From contig CAMYAU010000003.1 in NCBI GenBank assembly GCA_947253735.1, positions 1 to 35,143 on the forward strand: DNA of 35,143 nucleotides, in the 5' to 3' direction. Both the position numbers and the translations under genes were made by a program. Below are positions 15,786-24,522 of this stretch, one piece after another. How positions within the stretch are numbered: position 1 is the stretch's first letter; every line of letters begins with the position of its first letter. The notes below the pieces were generated by a model, which saw only the letters and a list, made by a program, of their open reading frames with translations, had not been told where the DNA came from and searched no databases. This stretch comes from an uncultured Varibaculum sp. GTDB taxonomy: Bacteria > Actinomycetota > Actinomycetes > Actinomycetales > Actinomycetaceae.

Positions 15786-18341
15786 CTAATCCGCAGAAGA
15801 GATTGCTTCTAAGACTGGTAGCATGCGGGCGCGGCGCGCTGGCAGCAATGCTGCCAGCGTTCCTGTCAGCACCGCCAATAGACATATCCAACCTAGCGAT
15901 CCCCAGGGAACTTCTATAGTGCTGATTCCTTGTTCAGAGAGATAACGGCATACAAATACTGCTAGCGAAACTCCGCCACCTATCCCCAAAATAGTGCCTG
16001 CCAGGGTAATTAGCACAGACTCGACGGTAATCATGAGAGAAATCCCGAAAGAAGATAATCCCACTGTGCGAATTAGCCCCAGTTCTCTAAAGCGCTGTTG
16101 TACCGATAGCGAAAGGGTATTCATAATTCCCAAAGCCGCGATTATCAGTGATAACGCTAATAGAGCATAGAGGACGGTCAGCACCTGATCAACGGTAGTA
16201 GCCAGTTTATCGGCGGCCTGTTGTTGATTCTGTACCACCATAAAGGGATTATCAGCGATCGTTTTTTCCACTGCGCGTTGCACTTTACCTAGGTCAGCTT
16301 GGTCTTTCAGTTCTATAGCCGCAGTGGCGGTAATATCAGCAGCCAAGGGACCTAGCTTGCTAGACAAAGAGTGCGGTAGCACCACATCCATAAATAAGAA
16401 CCCAGTGTCAACGGTGGCGGCGATGCTTACAGTTTCCCGCCCGTGAATCCCGATCACCTCGAAGGTGTCTCCCGGGACAAGTCCTTGAGATTTTGCCCAA
16501 GTGTGGGACACTATCGCGCGCGGTGCGTTAGGTGACTGGGAAAAATAGTCTTTAACCGAACCAGAAGCCGCACTAATCCGGCCATAATGCTGGAACTGGG
16601 GATGGGTAACTTGCATCATGGTGTCGGTTGGGCTCTTTCCGGGAAGGAGCACTCGAAAAACTGCCATACCAGTCATAGGATCAACCCGTTTAACCCCGGG
16701 AACTTTGGCGACTTTATCTAATAGATTATTAGAAATAGACACTACCCGAGGTTCGGGAGCAATCATTAAATCGATATTTACTTGCTGCTTTACTATCGAT
16801 TCCGTGGAGGCTTTGGTGGAGGCGGCTAGGGTTGCACCCACTGCTACCAAGGCAACTCCGATCATCAGGGCCGCGGCAGTATTGGCAGTTTGCCGCAAGT
16901 TGGCAGTGAGGGTACGCATCGCCAAACGGGCATGAGGACGCAACCACCAGATAAGTCCGGCAAAGGCTCTGACTATTACTGCCGTTAAAGGTGTTACTAA
17001 AATCAGCATGGCCAGTAAAAATAGCATGGCACCGATTCCGAGCCAAAGACCGCTTTGTCCCCCATCGGAAGAGGCCCACGCCATTATCCCTACTGCGGCC
17101 CCTATTACTACTGCTCCGATAATGGCGCGTGGCCACACCGGCTTTTGGGTTTGCGTATGTTGCCGCATCGCTTCTACCGGAGGGATTAGTGCTGCGGAAC
17201 GGGCGGGCCAGAGGGAACCTACTACCGTAACAATGATGCCCACAGTCAAAGCCAACAGGGTAATTGACCATGACCAGCTTATTTGTAGCATGTCAAACCC
17301 GGCTTTAACCAAGCCCCAGGAAACCAGGCGAGTCAGCAAATATCCGACTCCCACTCCGAGCACTGAACCCAATATGCCGATCAGCAACCCCTGGAAAGCT
17401 ACTACCAGGAATACTTGTCCGCTGCCAGCTCCAATTGCCCGTAACATGGCGAACTGTGGTTGCTGGGAGCGCACCATCATCTGGAAGGTGTTGGTAATGA
17501 TAAAGGTTCCAACAAATAGAGCAATTGCCGCAAATACCAGTAAAAATACCTTTACAAATTCGAGGGAGGAGTTAGCCGCAGTGTTGATTTCCTCGTTATA
17601 TTCCGCCCGGGTCATCACTTCCGCAGTGTCAGAAAATTCTTTATTGAGTCCGGACCGGATGCTCTGCGCGGCGACCCCTTTTTCTGCGGTAATACCAATA
17701 GCTCTAGTTTCTGGGGGCACCGGCTTTTGGGTCAAAGCCTTAAAGCCGTCCTCGGAGACAAAAATATAGTTGGTAAAAGCTACCGGATAGGGGAAACGGT
17801 AAATCCCGGAAACTTTAACAGGCTGGCCTTCGCTGGAAACAAAGGTTTTCAGGTTTTTGCCGGGAGATACTCCCAGGCGTTTAGCCGCGGATTCTTCTAA
17901 CGCTATTTCGGTTTTACTGCGGGGAGCCCGTCCTTTGATTAACCGAGGCTGACTAGCATGTCCCGGGTAAATCACCTGTAAAATTGAGACTTGCTTGCCT
18001 TTTCCCAAACGTTTATTGTTCGAGTCAGCCAACATACAAACGTCTGTCAGATAAGGGTCAGCATATTTGACTCCGGAAACTGTCTCGGCCTGGTGGGCAG
18101 CGGTTAAGGGCAGATTTGTCCGTACGGGGGATTCTCCCTGTACGGTTTTCCCTTGTGTCTTTCCTACCAGGTAATACTGATAGGTATTGGTGGAAGAAAT
18201 TAGGGAATTATAGGAATCGGAAAGAGTGGCTCGCAGCGCGAAAATCCCCGATAAGAATGCTACCCCCAACACCACTGCTAGCATCGCCATCTGGAAACGC
18301 ATCAGATGGGCACGCAGACTGCGCCAAGCTATTTTAATCAT
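15786..18341 (-). CDS. ABC transporter permease, FtsX/MacB type
   Basis: This 851-residue membrane protein has two FtsX units. The N-terminus has one membrane helix (about 14-36), then a large extracytoplasmic MacB-core domain (about 40-250) and three helices (about 258-395). A short membrane segment, a second core domain (about 520-715) and three final helices follow. The last segment ends LPARRARMLPVLEAI, typical of this family. Its start overlaps the ATPase stop as ATGA, so the two are translationally coupled. Such exporters move lipoproteins, peptides or drugs, or act as mechanotransmitters; the substrate is not known. Confidence 0.9.
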   Translation of the reverse strand: MIKIAWRSLRAHLMRFQMAMLAVVLGVAFLSGIFALRATLSDSYNSLISSTNTYQYYLVGKTQGKTVQGESPVRTNLPLTAAHQAETVSGVKYADPYLTDVCMLADSNNKRLGKGKQVSILQVIYPGHASQPRLIKGRAPRSKTEIALEESAAKRLGVSPGKNLKTFVSSEGQPVKVSGIYRFPYPVAFTNYIFVSEDGFKALTQKPVPPETRAIGITAEKGVAAQSIRSGLNKEFSDTAEVMTRAEYNEEINTAANSSLEFVKVFLLVFAAIALFVGTFIITNTFQMMVRSQQPQFAMLRAIGAGSGQVFLVVAFQGLLIGILGSVLGVGVGYLLTRLVSWGLVKAGFDMLQISWSWSITLLALTVGIIVTVVGSLWPARSAALIPPVEAMRQHTQTQKPVWPRAIIGAVVIGAAVGIMAWASSDGGQSGLWLGIGAMLFLLAMLILVTPLTAVIVRAFAGLIWWLRPHARLAMRTLTANLRQTANTAAALMIGVALVAVGATLAASTKASTESIVKQQVNIDLMIAPEPRVVSISNNLLDKVAKVPGVKRVDPMTGMAVFRVLLPGKSPTDTMMQVTHPQFQHYGRISAASGSVKDYFSQSPNAPRAIVSHTWAKSQGLVPGDTFEVIGIHGRETVSIAATVDTGFLFMDVVLPHSLSSKLGPLAADITATAAIELKDQADLGKVQRAVEKTIADNPFMVVQNQQQAADKLATTVDQVLTVLYALLALSLIIAALGIMNTLSLSVQQRFRELGLIRTVGLSSFGISLMITVESVLITLAGTILGIGGGVSLAVFVCRYLSEQGISTIEVPWGSLGWICLLAVLTGTLAALLPARRARMLPVLEAISSAD

Positions 18342-20353
18342 GCTTTATCCTGGGGGTCCTGGAATGATGCAATTGCGTCCTGCGAGGAATCTAGCAATGC
18401 CTCCGCTTTCTTTATCATGGCCAGCAAGCGCTGTTTTTCCTGGCTCAAGGTTTCTTCTGGAGTACGTGGTATCGGCCGGCTCTTTTCACGGTCTGAAAGT
18501 TTATTACCGGTTTTGGCAGGTAAATCGCTTGATCTATCGAATTTAGCTACCTCGGTATTGCTGGTTTTGACGAAGGTACTTTCTGCTTTGCGCTGTGAAC
18601 CGATCCCAGGATTTCTGGTGGAGGTCTTTCCGGGAGTTAAAGAGTTTTTCCCTGCCGGACTTACCTGCTTCTTTCCTGAATGAGCCTGGTTTTTATCCGC
18701 CGGTGACTTCTCAGGATTTTCTCTTGTTTCCCGCGTTTCTTCCCAAAATCCCTCAGTTTCTGTTATCGAGTCGGAGAATACCGAATAAAGTTTGGACCAG
18801 CGCTGATCCTCATTTTTCTGGGCAGAATCTTTTTCAATTGAGGTAGAGGGAAGCGAACTTGGTTCTGGCTTGTGAGGAGGGATGGTTTTCGTCTTGCTTG
18901 GAACCGGACTTTTACCCGCTGGGGTCTCCGCTTTATTGCTGCTAGTGCTGTGGCTAGCCGTAGGTTTATTCTTTGCTGCAGTACCAGGGCGCGCCAAACG
19001 GTAGGGCTCTGGTAGATTAGCGGTTTTCGCGGATAATCGTGGTCGGGGCTTCGTAGCTTTTTCAGTTTTCTGCCCGGGTTTTGGTGTCCAGCCCTGCCAA
19101 GTAGTGCCGCGTTCATCCCGAGTCTCCCGGACGCTGCCACTCAAGCGGGTGGTGGGTTCTTTAGAAGCGTCAGATTTGCCTCGCAAAGGACCATTGCTAC
19201 CTACTCCCGTTTTTGCCTGCGGGAAAGTTTTGGTTTCTGCGGGGGCTGATTTCCGAGTTTGCTCGAGTGCTCGGCGGGCTCCCTCCTTGGTGCGCAATTC
19301 GACGGGTACCACTGGCTTTCCCGTCCCCATCAAGGCATTCAAGGCCCCAGTATCTATACCTCCTACCGGAGTATTAGTTTCCGAGCTGGTATGCACTTCA
19401 ATTTGTGCTCCTCGAGCCACCTGCAAATTGGCGAGGCGTGCTTGCATCTTTTCTCTATTTGGCCAAGCCCCCGATTTACTGCCTGCCGGTAAGAAAGCTG
19501 CAGACGGCTGCGGAGTTTTTTCCGTTTGAGTGAGCTCGTCAACGGATTTAGGTAGGGGATGGGCAGCCATGAACTGTGGTAACTCGGTTTGGGCGGCCAG
19601 CACGCTTTCGCGTTCGGGATGATCGAGTTCAGCAACAATCTTGCCATCAGACAGGAAAAGTACTCGGTCAGCATAGGCGGCCGCCGCGGCCTCGTGAGTA
19701 ACCATCACTACTGATTGTCCAAAATCATTGACTGCTTTACGCAGGTAGCACAGCACCTGTTTGGAGGATTCAGAATCTAAATTTCCCGTGGGTTCATCCG
19801 CAAATAGTACTACCGCGTCTTGCAGCAAAGCCCGAGCACAAGCTACCCGCTGCTGCTGTCCTCCAGAAAGCTCTGAGGGACGGTGCTTTAAGCGATCTTC
19901 CAACCCTAGAGCTGCGATTACTTGTTCAAAACGTTCCTGTGGAACTTTACGGCGGGAAATTTCAAAAGGCAAAACAATATTTTCTTTAGCGCTGAGCGTG
20001 GGGATTAAGTTGAACGCCTGGAAAATGAAGCCGATATGGTCCCGACGTAGACGAGTCAGCCTCCGCTGGTTCATACCCACTATCTCGGTGCCATCAATTT
20101 CGATAGCGCCAGAAGTGGCAGATTCGAAACCTGCCAAACAATGCATAAATGTTGATTTTCCAGACCCCGAAGGACCCATTATCGCAGTGAATCGCCGTCG
20201 GGCGATCCCAATAGAAATATGATCAAGGGCGCGCACCTTGCCCGCGCCGGAAACATAATCTTTGGTCAGCTGATTAACTACTATCACCGGGTCAGAAACA
20301 TCGGTAGGTAGTTTCAGCCCGGATTTCAGGCGAGTATCTGCAGAGTTCACCAT
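18338..20353 (-). CDS. ABC transporter ATP-binding protein with long disordered C-terminal tail
   Basis: Residues 1-245 form a LolD/MacB-type ATPase: Walker A GPSGSGKST (60-68), Q-loop Q112, signature LSGGQ (162-166), Walker B with ADEPTG (185-190) and switch histidine H220. It energises the FtsX permease that follows with a 4-base overlap. Residues 246-671 are unusual for the family. They form a Lys/Pro/Ser/Thr-rich, probably disordered region ending in a charged helix (EETLSQEKQRLLAMIKKAEA) likely to form a coiled coil. The frame is open throughout, so this is not a frameshift. No clear ribosome site precedes the ATG at 20353; TAACAT ending 8 bases before it could give a leaderless transcript. 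Confidence 0.88.
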   Translation of the reverse strand: MVNSADTRLKSGLKLPTDVSDPVIVVNQLTKDYVSGAGKVRALDHISIGIARRRFTAIMGPSGSGKSTFMHCLAGFESATSGAIEIDGTEIVGMNQRRLTRLRRDHIGFIFQAFNLIPTLSAKENIVLPFEISRRKVPQERFEQVIAALGLEDRLKHRPSELSGGQQQRVACARALLQDAVVLFADEPTGNLDSESSKQVLCYLRKAVNDFGQSVVMVTHEAAAAAYADRVLFLSDGKIVAELDHPERESVLAAQTELPQFMAAHPLPKSVDELTQTEKTPQPSAAFLPAGSKSGAWPNREKMQARLANLQVARGAQIEVHTSSETNTPVGGIDTGALNALMGTGKPVVPVELRTKEGARRALEQTRKSAPAETKTFPQAKTGVGSNGPLRGKSDASKEPTTRLSGSVRETRDERGTTWQGWTPKPGQKTEKATKPRPRLSAKTANLPEPYRLARPGTAAKNKPTASHSTSSNKAETPAGKSPVPSKTKTIPPHKPEPSSLPSTSIEKDSAQKNEDQRWSKLYSVFSDSITETEGFWEETRETRENPEKSPADKNQAHSGKKQVSPAGKNSLTPGKTSTRNPGIGSQRKAESTFVKTSNTEVAKFDRSSDLPAKTGNKLSDREKSRPIPRTPEETLSQEKQRLLAMIKKAEALLDSSQDAIASFQDPQDKA

Positions 20354-20515
20354 GTGGTTTATGTTATCTCATGGCACAAGGTAGGCAGGTAGTGCCACTC
20401 GCCTGTGTAATCCACAATGAGAGAGAAATCCAGGTTTTCCTGACTTGATTACTGGACAGTAGCGTCCTGAATTTTTACTCAGCTAGGCTACAACAAGTTT
20501 CAGAAAGGGAAAACT

Positions 20516-20779
20516 ATGGCAACTGAGGTGGCAGTAGCCTCTTTGATCAGTATGGATATGCAACAGGTGGCAATGGTGGCAAGCAACACCGCCGGACAAC
20601 TCGCAGAGATTGATCTGCGGGAACAGTGGCAATCCGATGCTGCGACATCTGCGCAGGTAACGCTGCGTCATCACCAGCAGGACATAGATGCGCTTGCGCG
20701 GGTAGCAGGGGAAGCAAACAGGTTGGCTCAAGAATCAATATCCGCATTGGTTGCGCTGCAACAAGCAGGAAAAATGTGA
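20516..20779 (+). CDS. Small helical WXG100-like protein, putative secretion partner of the downstream lipase
   Basis: This 87-residue, nearly all-helical protein has no signal peptide and no membrane helix. The centre reads LREQWQSDAATSAQ (about 34-47), resembling the WXG turn between two helices of WXG100 proteins with Ser in place of Gly (W38-Q39-S40). GAAAGGG before the ATG is a good ribosome site. It lies 87 bases upstream of a lipase gene on the same strand, with no other gene between. WXG100-type proteins often form heterodimers with type VII secretion substrates. This assignment is inferred from length, helix pattern and position, and the family match is weak. Confidence 0.6.
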   Translation: MATEVAVASLISMDMQQVAMVASNTAGQLAEIDLREQWQSDAATSAQVTLRHHQQDIDALARVAGEANRLAQESISALVALQQAGKM

Positions 20780-20866
20780 ACATTGCTAATCACCCCAGGG
20801 AGTCATTAGCCAGCTAGGCCAAATGCTTCGAGGAGTGCTTTTTGAGTTGGAATCGATAGGGGGGCT

Positions 20867-22210
20867 ATGGCAAACAATAACGATCCGCTTCCGATTAGTG
20901 TAATAGGCGGTCACCAGCTGGGTATAAACACTGCTTTTATCCGCCTCAATGCCCAAGCCTTAAGCGGGGTAATGGACAAAGTTTTGCAGGTGAGACGAAT
21001 CGCCAATCAGGCACTCGATGCAGCTGCTACCTTGCCGCAGATTCCGGTAATCGAAAAATTAAACTCAGCTTTGCATGTAGTTGCGGACGCGGCAATAAAT
21101 ATCTTTCTGCAGCTGAACTTTTTGCAAAATAATTTGCTGACGGCGGCGGGTAAATACGAAAACTGTGAGGCACGGTCACGGCAGATATTCTCCTCATTGG
21201 ATAGCATTCCCTCCCTCGTCATCGCGGGCAATCTTCCCGGATTACTTTTCTGGAATAAAGAGGATTACTCGCAGGGAGATTCCTTTTTGTGGATGAAACA
21301 AGATTCCCGAAGCGGCGACAATGGTTTTCTGGGATCCCTGCAAGAAACAATGCAAAATATCAAAGGGTTCCCTATCCAGTTCTTATCTGCTCTAGCTGCA
21401 AAGCAGCTTGATCTTGTCCAGGGACGAAGTTTACTGGGAGTTGGGCGCAAGATAGGGGGCGGATCCCAAAAAGTTTCCGCTCCCTTAAATATCTCGGGAC
21501 TAGTTAGCGAATTCAATCAGGCAAAATCCTATCCAGACCATGGAGAGTTGCGCGTAGTTCAATACCGTACTGGCAATAAGATCGCGTGGCGGGTTGATAT
21601 TCGCGGAACTCAAGTATGGAGTGTTGGGGGATCGAATCCTCAAGATATGCGGACTAACTTACAAACAAACGCATCGGGTATGGCGGGAAACTCCGATATG
21701 ACCAGAGCAGTAAGCCGTGCCTTAGATCAGGCCGGATATCGCCGGGGGCAACCCGTGGAACTGATAGGACATTCTCAAGGAGGAGCGGTAGCTGCACAGC
21801 TAGGCTCTAATCCCTATTTAGCTAAAAAATATAACGTAAAAAGCGTGGTCACTATGGGATCAAATATAGGTAACTTTCGACCAGCACCGGGAGTGCATAT
21901 GGTGTCCCTAGAAAACACTGCAGACATTGTTCCTCTGCTGGACGGACGGAAAAATCCTAATGTAGCCAACCTGACCACGGTGCAGACCTACCAGAATTAT
22001 CAGAGCGTAGGTGCCAATCATTCGAAAGAACTATATCGTCGGGTAGCGAAGGCTTGGGAACAGTCAGGAGATGGCGATTATGCTCGTTTTATCGAGACCC
22101 GCAACCACAACTTGGGGATTAACAAATCTACGAAAGCTACTGCCCAGTCTTTTGTGGTGCAGCGCTTAGATACCCCCGCTCCAAACGTTCGGAAACCTTT
22201 ACTGGGGTAG
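20867..22210 (+). CDS. Alpha/beta-hydrolase (lipase-like) with N-terminal helical domain, putative type VII secretion effector
   Basis: This 447-residue protein has two parts. Residues about 15-115 are predicted helical, with no signal peptide, and contain Y97-ENC-E101, matching the YxxxD/E export motif of type VII substrates. Residues about 205-395 are a lipase-like alpha/beta hydrolase with nucleophile S303 in GHSQGG, a probable acid D353 in ADIVP and a probable base H385 in NHS. GGGGGG before the ATG is a strong ribosome site. It follows the WXG100-like gene and converges on a YwiC-like gene. Activity on lipids is inferred from the fold; no type VII secretion machinery lies in this window. 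Confidence 0.75.
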   Translation: MANNNDPLPISVIGGHQLGINTAFIRLNAQALSGVMDKVLQVRRIANQALDAAATLPQIPVIEKLNSALHVVADAAINIFLQLNFLQNNLLTAAGKYENCEARSRQIFSSLDSIPSLVIAGNLPGLLFWNKEDYSQGDSFLWMKQDSRSGDNGFLGSLQETMQNIKGFPIQFLSALAAKQLDLVQGRSLLGVGRKIGGGSQKVSAPLNISGLVSEFNQAKSYPDHGELRVVQYRTGNKIAWRVDIRGTQVWSVGGSNPQDMRTNLQTNASGMAGNSDMTRAVSRALDQAGYRRGQPVELIGHSQGGAVAAQLGSNPYLAKKYNVKSVVTMGSNIGNFRPAPGVHMVSLENTADIVPLLDGRKNPNVANLTTVQTYQNYQSVGANHSKELYRRVAKAWEQSGDGDYARFIETRNHNLGINKSTKATAQSFVVQRLDTPAPNVRKPLLG

Positions 22211-22229
22211 AGCCGCTGTTCTAAGCGAC

Positions 22230-23726
22230 TTACACCAGTAAAGTAATGATTACCAGCATGGCCACCGCTATTTCGGTAAACCCTATTCTCGATATGGTTA
22301 CTGCCTTTGGGTTCCTTTTTTGCCATAGCGGCACCGCAATAGAGCGTCCCCACAGTAGGACCCACACCAGCAGGTGCCACCAGGTGACCCAACCTAGGAT
22401 GAAGAATCCGAGAATTACCGCAGCTAAAACTGCATGGGCACCTATCGAAAAAAACCAGAAACTCTGGGAATCCCGACGGCGTACCAAGGAGCGTACATAG
22501 GGGATGGTTGACCAATAGTAAGAGGTAACAACCCAAGCTACCACCAGCATCCAACCCCAACCTTGCAGATTCCCGGTGGGAGAAATTACCCAGTTAACAT
22601 TGCTGGTAGCAGTATGTTCTAGCCAGGGGATAGCGGCAAAGGAACGAGAGAACTGAGTACCGATGTCATAGGCTACTAGGCTCATCACCCCGGTTGCCAA
22701 AATAGTGCTAGTCCGCGCCAATAGGGAGCGTTCTCGGTGTAATACTGATTCGATTACCGCGATTGCTATCAGCGGGAAAAATACTAGCGTCCACTCTAGT
22801 AGCGGGGGAGCCACCAGCAAGCTGATAACCCCTAAAACCAGCGTCAAAGCCCCATAAATTTGCACGGGCTTAAAGTAGCGATCTTTACGGTGGGAACGCA
22901 GCCAGATTCCCCCCACATTAAAGGTAAAGTAACCGCAAATCCACAGGGCAAATACCAGCCAATGGATAGGGCGTAGAGACGACTCGACCACTCCAATCCA
23001 ATAGGGCAATAGTGCCATTGCATAGGCGCCCTCTTGGGCGGGAATCCAACCTGCACGCGCCCACTGTCCCCAGCGGTTACAGCTTTTGTTTAGCCGGTGG
23101 GTTTTGTCTCGGTGCTCTTCGTTGTACGGAAGCTTCTTCAGCTGCGAAACCTCAGTTTTTTTGACCCTTCGAAATCGCGAAGTACGGGCCCTTACCCCCG
23201 GCAAATGCAATTTATCTAGCGCCGGAGCAAGTTTGGTACTAGACGAGGAGTCCTCGCCAGGTTCTAAGACGGTTTCGCTAGAAGTAACCTGACTGGTAGC
23301 GGAGCTTTCCCCTAGCAAAGGGGCATGTATCTTTTGAATATTTCCGGTGTTGGGAACAGCGGTTACTCCACCGGTGGCGTTGGTGCTAACTCCGTCCTCG
23401 GCGCTAAATCCTTGAGGCTTACGTACCAGCAGGGAGCGTCTGGTAGGGCGGGGATTATTCTCACTTTGCACACCCTCGCCGCTTTGATCTGGATCTAACT
23501 GCTCTTTTTTCTGATGAGAGGGAAACGTTTCGGAAGGAATCTCTGGTTTTAAAGAGGAATTAGGGATAGTGCTATTCGTCGGTAGCGTCTTCGAGGGCGA
23601 ATTCTGATCTTCACCCTCACCCGACATATTTTCGGGCTTATCAGCTTCGTACGCATTTAACACATGGGCAACCGTACTATGAAGACATGAGATTGTGCTT
23701 AATACAGGCTCACGAAGTAGCAACAT
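22230..23726 (-). CDS. YwiC-like membrane protein with long disordered N-terminal extension
   Basis: This 498-residue protein has about 220 hydrophilic Ser/Thr/Pro/Glu-rich residues, then about eight membrane helices. The membrane part matches YwiC-like proteins: GWIPAQEGAYAM (226-237) corresponds to the family's P-x-QHGAWAM motif, followed by IWLRSHRKDRY and ERSLLA. The usual His is Glu here (232) and the Trp is Tyr. Family members are normally about 240 residues, so the N-terminus is an addition. The start is uncertain: ATG at 23726 has no clear ribosome site and sits 8 bases after a predicted transcription start; ATG at 23627 is the alternative. The function of the family is unknown. Confidence 0.75.
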   Translation of the reverse strand: MLLLREPVLSTISCLHSTVAHVLNAYEADKPENMSGEGEDQNSPSKTLPTNSTIPNSSLKPEIPSETFPSHQKKEQLDPDQSGEGVQSENNPRPTRRSLLVRKPQGFSAEDGVSTNATGGVTAVPNTGNIQKIHAPLLGESSATSQVTSSETVLEPGEDSSSSTKLAPALDKLHLPGVRARTSRFRRVKKTEVSQLKKLPYNEEHRDKTHRLNKSCNRWGQWARAGWIPAQEGAYAMALLPYWIGVVESSLRPIHWLVFALWICGYFTFNVGGIWLRSHRKDRYFKPVQIYGALTLVLGVISLLVAPPLLEWTLVFFPLIAIAVIESVLHRERSLLARTSTILATGVMSLVAYDIGTQFSRSFAAIPWLEHTATSNVNWVISPTGNLQGWGWMLVVAWVVTSYYWSTIPYVRSLVRRRDSQSFWFFSIGAHAVLAAVILGFFILGWVTWWHLLVWVLLWGRSIAVPLWQKRNPKAVTISRIGFTEIAVAMLVIITLLV

Positions 23727-23740
23727 TTCGGTCTCAATTA

Positions 23741-23769
23741 GATATAAAGATGCCGATGAAAACGGCCAA
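23741..23769 (-). promoter_or_regulatory. Candidate promoter for the YwiC-like gene
   Basis: On the minus strand TTGGCC (23764-23769) and TATATC (23741-23746) are 17 bases apart, each matching four of six consensus positions. Transcription would begin near 23734, giving an almost leaderless message if the ATG at 23726 is used. Confidence 0.35.
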
Positions 23770-23921
23770 TAACACTTAGGTCACATTTTTTCGGGGGGTA
23801 GGTCGGCAGGTTTTTCTTATTTAAGATACATGGGCGTAAAGGAATCCCTTGGTCACCTGAATAACCGGTCTTAGTAAAAGCGCTGGTAATCTCGGTTGAA
23901 AAAATCGATGCATTTTTGTTG

Positions 23922-23933
23922 GGACTGCAGTCC
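23922..23933. promoter_or_regulatory. Palindrome GGACTGCAGTCC upstream of the oxidoreductase operon
   Basis: This perfect 12-base palindrome ends 12 bases before the gamma-subunit ATG and abuts the AAGGTG ribosome site. It could be an operator or a small RNA hairpin affecting translation. No second copy is seen in the window. Confidence 0.3.
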
Positions 23934-23945
23934 TAAGGTGAAAGC

Positions 23946-24521
23946 ATGACTGAAGTTCGTATCCATGGCAGAGGTGGCCAAGGGGTGGTAACTGCTGCTG
24001 ATCTGATTGCATATGCAGCTTTTACTGATGGGCATCACGCACAAGCGTTTCCTTCCTTTGGTTCTGAGCGCACCGGAGCGCCGGTAGTTTCCTATTGCCG
24101 TATCGCAGATAAAGAAATCCGTACCCGTGAACCTGTGCAGGAACCAGACCTGGTGGTGGTGCAAGACGCAACCCTGCTGGCGATTATGGATGTGTTTTCG
24201 GGGTTAAAACCAAACGGTTACGCCTTGGTAAACTCGGCAAAATCTGCCGCTGAACTGGGGATTGAGGATGTGATTGCGGCTCACCCGGAAGGTCACGTGG
24301 TAATGATTCCGGCCACGGAGATCGCGAAAAAACATTTAGGACGCCCCTTACCGAATGCGGTGATGCTCGGGGGAGCAGCCGCCCTCACCGGTCTGGTGCG
24401 CCTATCTAGCGTTACCCAGGCGATTCAAAACCGTTTCCACGGCAAAGTGGGCGAGGGAAACGTGGCAGCCGCGGTTGCCGCCTACGAAATGGTCAGCTCA
24501 ATGAAAGAAGAGGCCAAGTAA
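23946..24521 (+). CDS. porG: 2-oxoacid:acceptor oxidoreductase, gamma subunit
   Basis: This 191-residue subunit belongs to a 2-oxoacid oxidoreductase, which oxidatively decarboxylates a 2-oxoacid to acyl-CoA. The signature RGGQGVVTAADLIAYAA (about 9-25) and the following SERTGAPV are typical of the gamma domain (POR domain III). It opens the operon gamma-alpha-beta-flavoprotein and ends one base before the alpha GTG. AAGGTG lies before the ATG. Pyruvate is the likeliest substrate, from the alpha subunit. Confidence 0.9.
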   Translation: MTEVRIHGRGGQGVVTAADLIAYAAFTDGHHAQAFPSFGSERTGAPVVSYCRIADKEIRTREPVQEPDLVVVQDATLLAIMDVFSGLKPNGYALVNSAKSAAELGIEDVIAAHPEGHVVMIPATEIAKKHLGRPLPNAVMLGGAAALTGLVRLSSVTQAIQNRFHGKVGEGNVAAAVAAYEMVSSMKEEAK

Positions 24522-24522
24522 C

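Noticed and set aside
17008..17769. 253-residue plus-strand open frame inside the FtsX permease gene
   Set aside because: Antisense to a clear permease; composition reflects the reverse of hydrophobic codons and no motif is seen.
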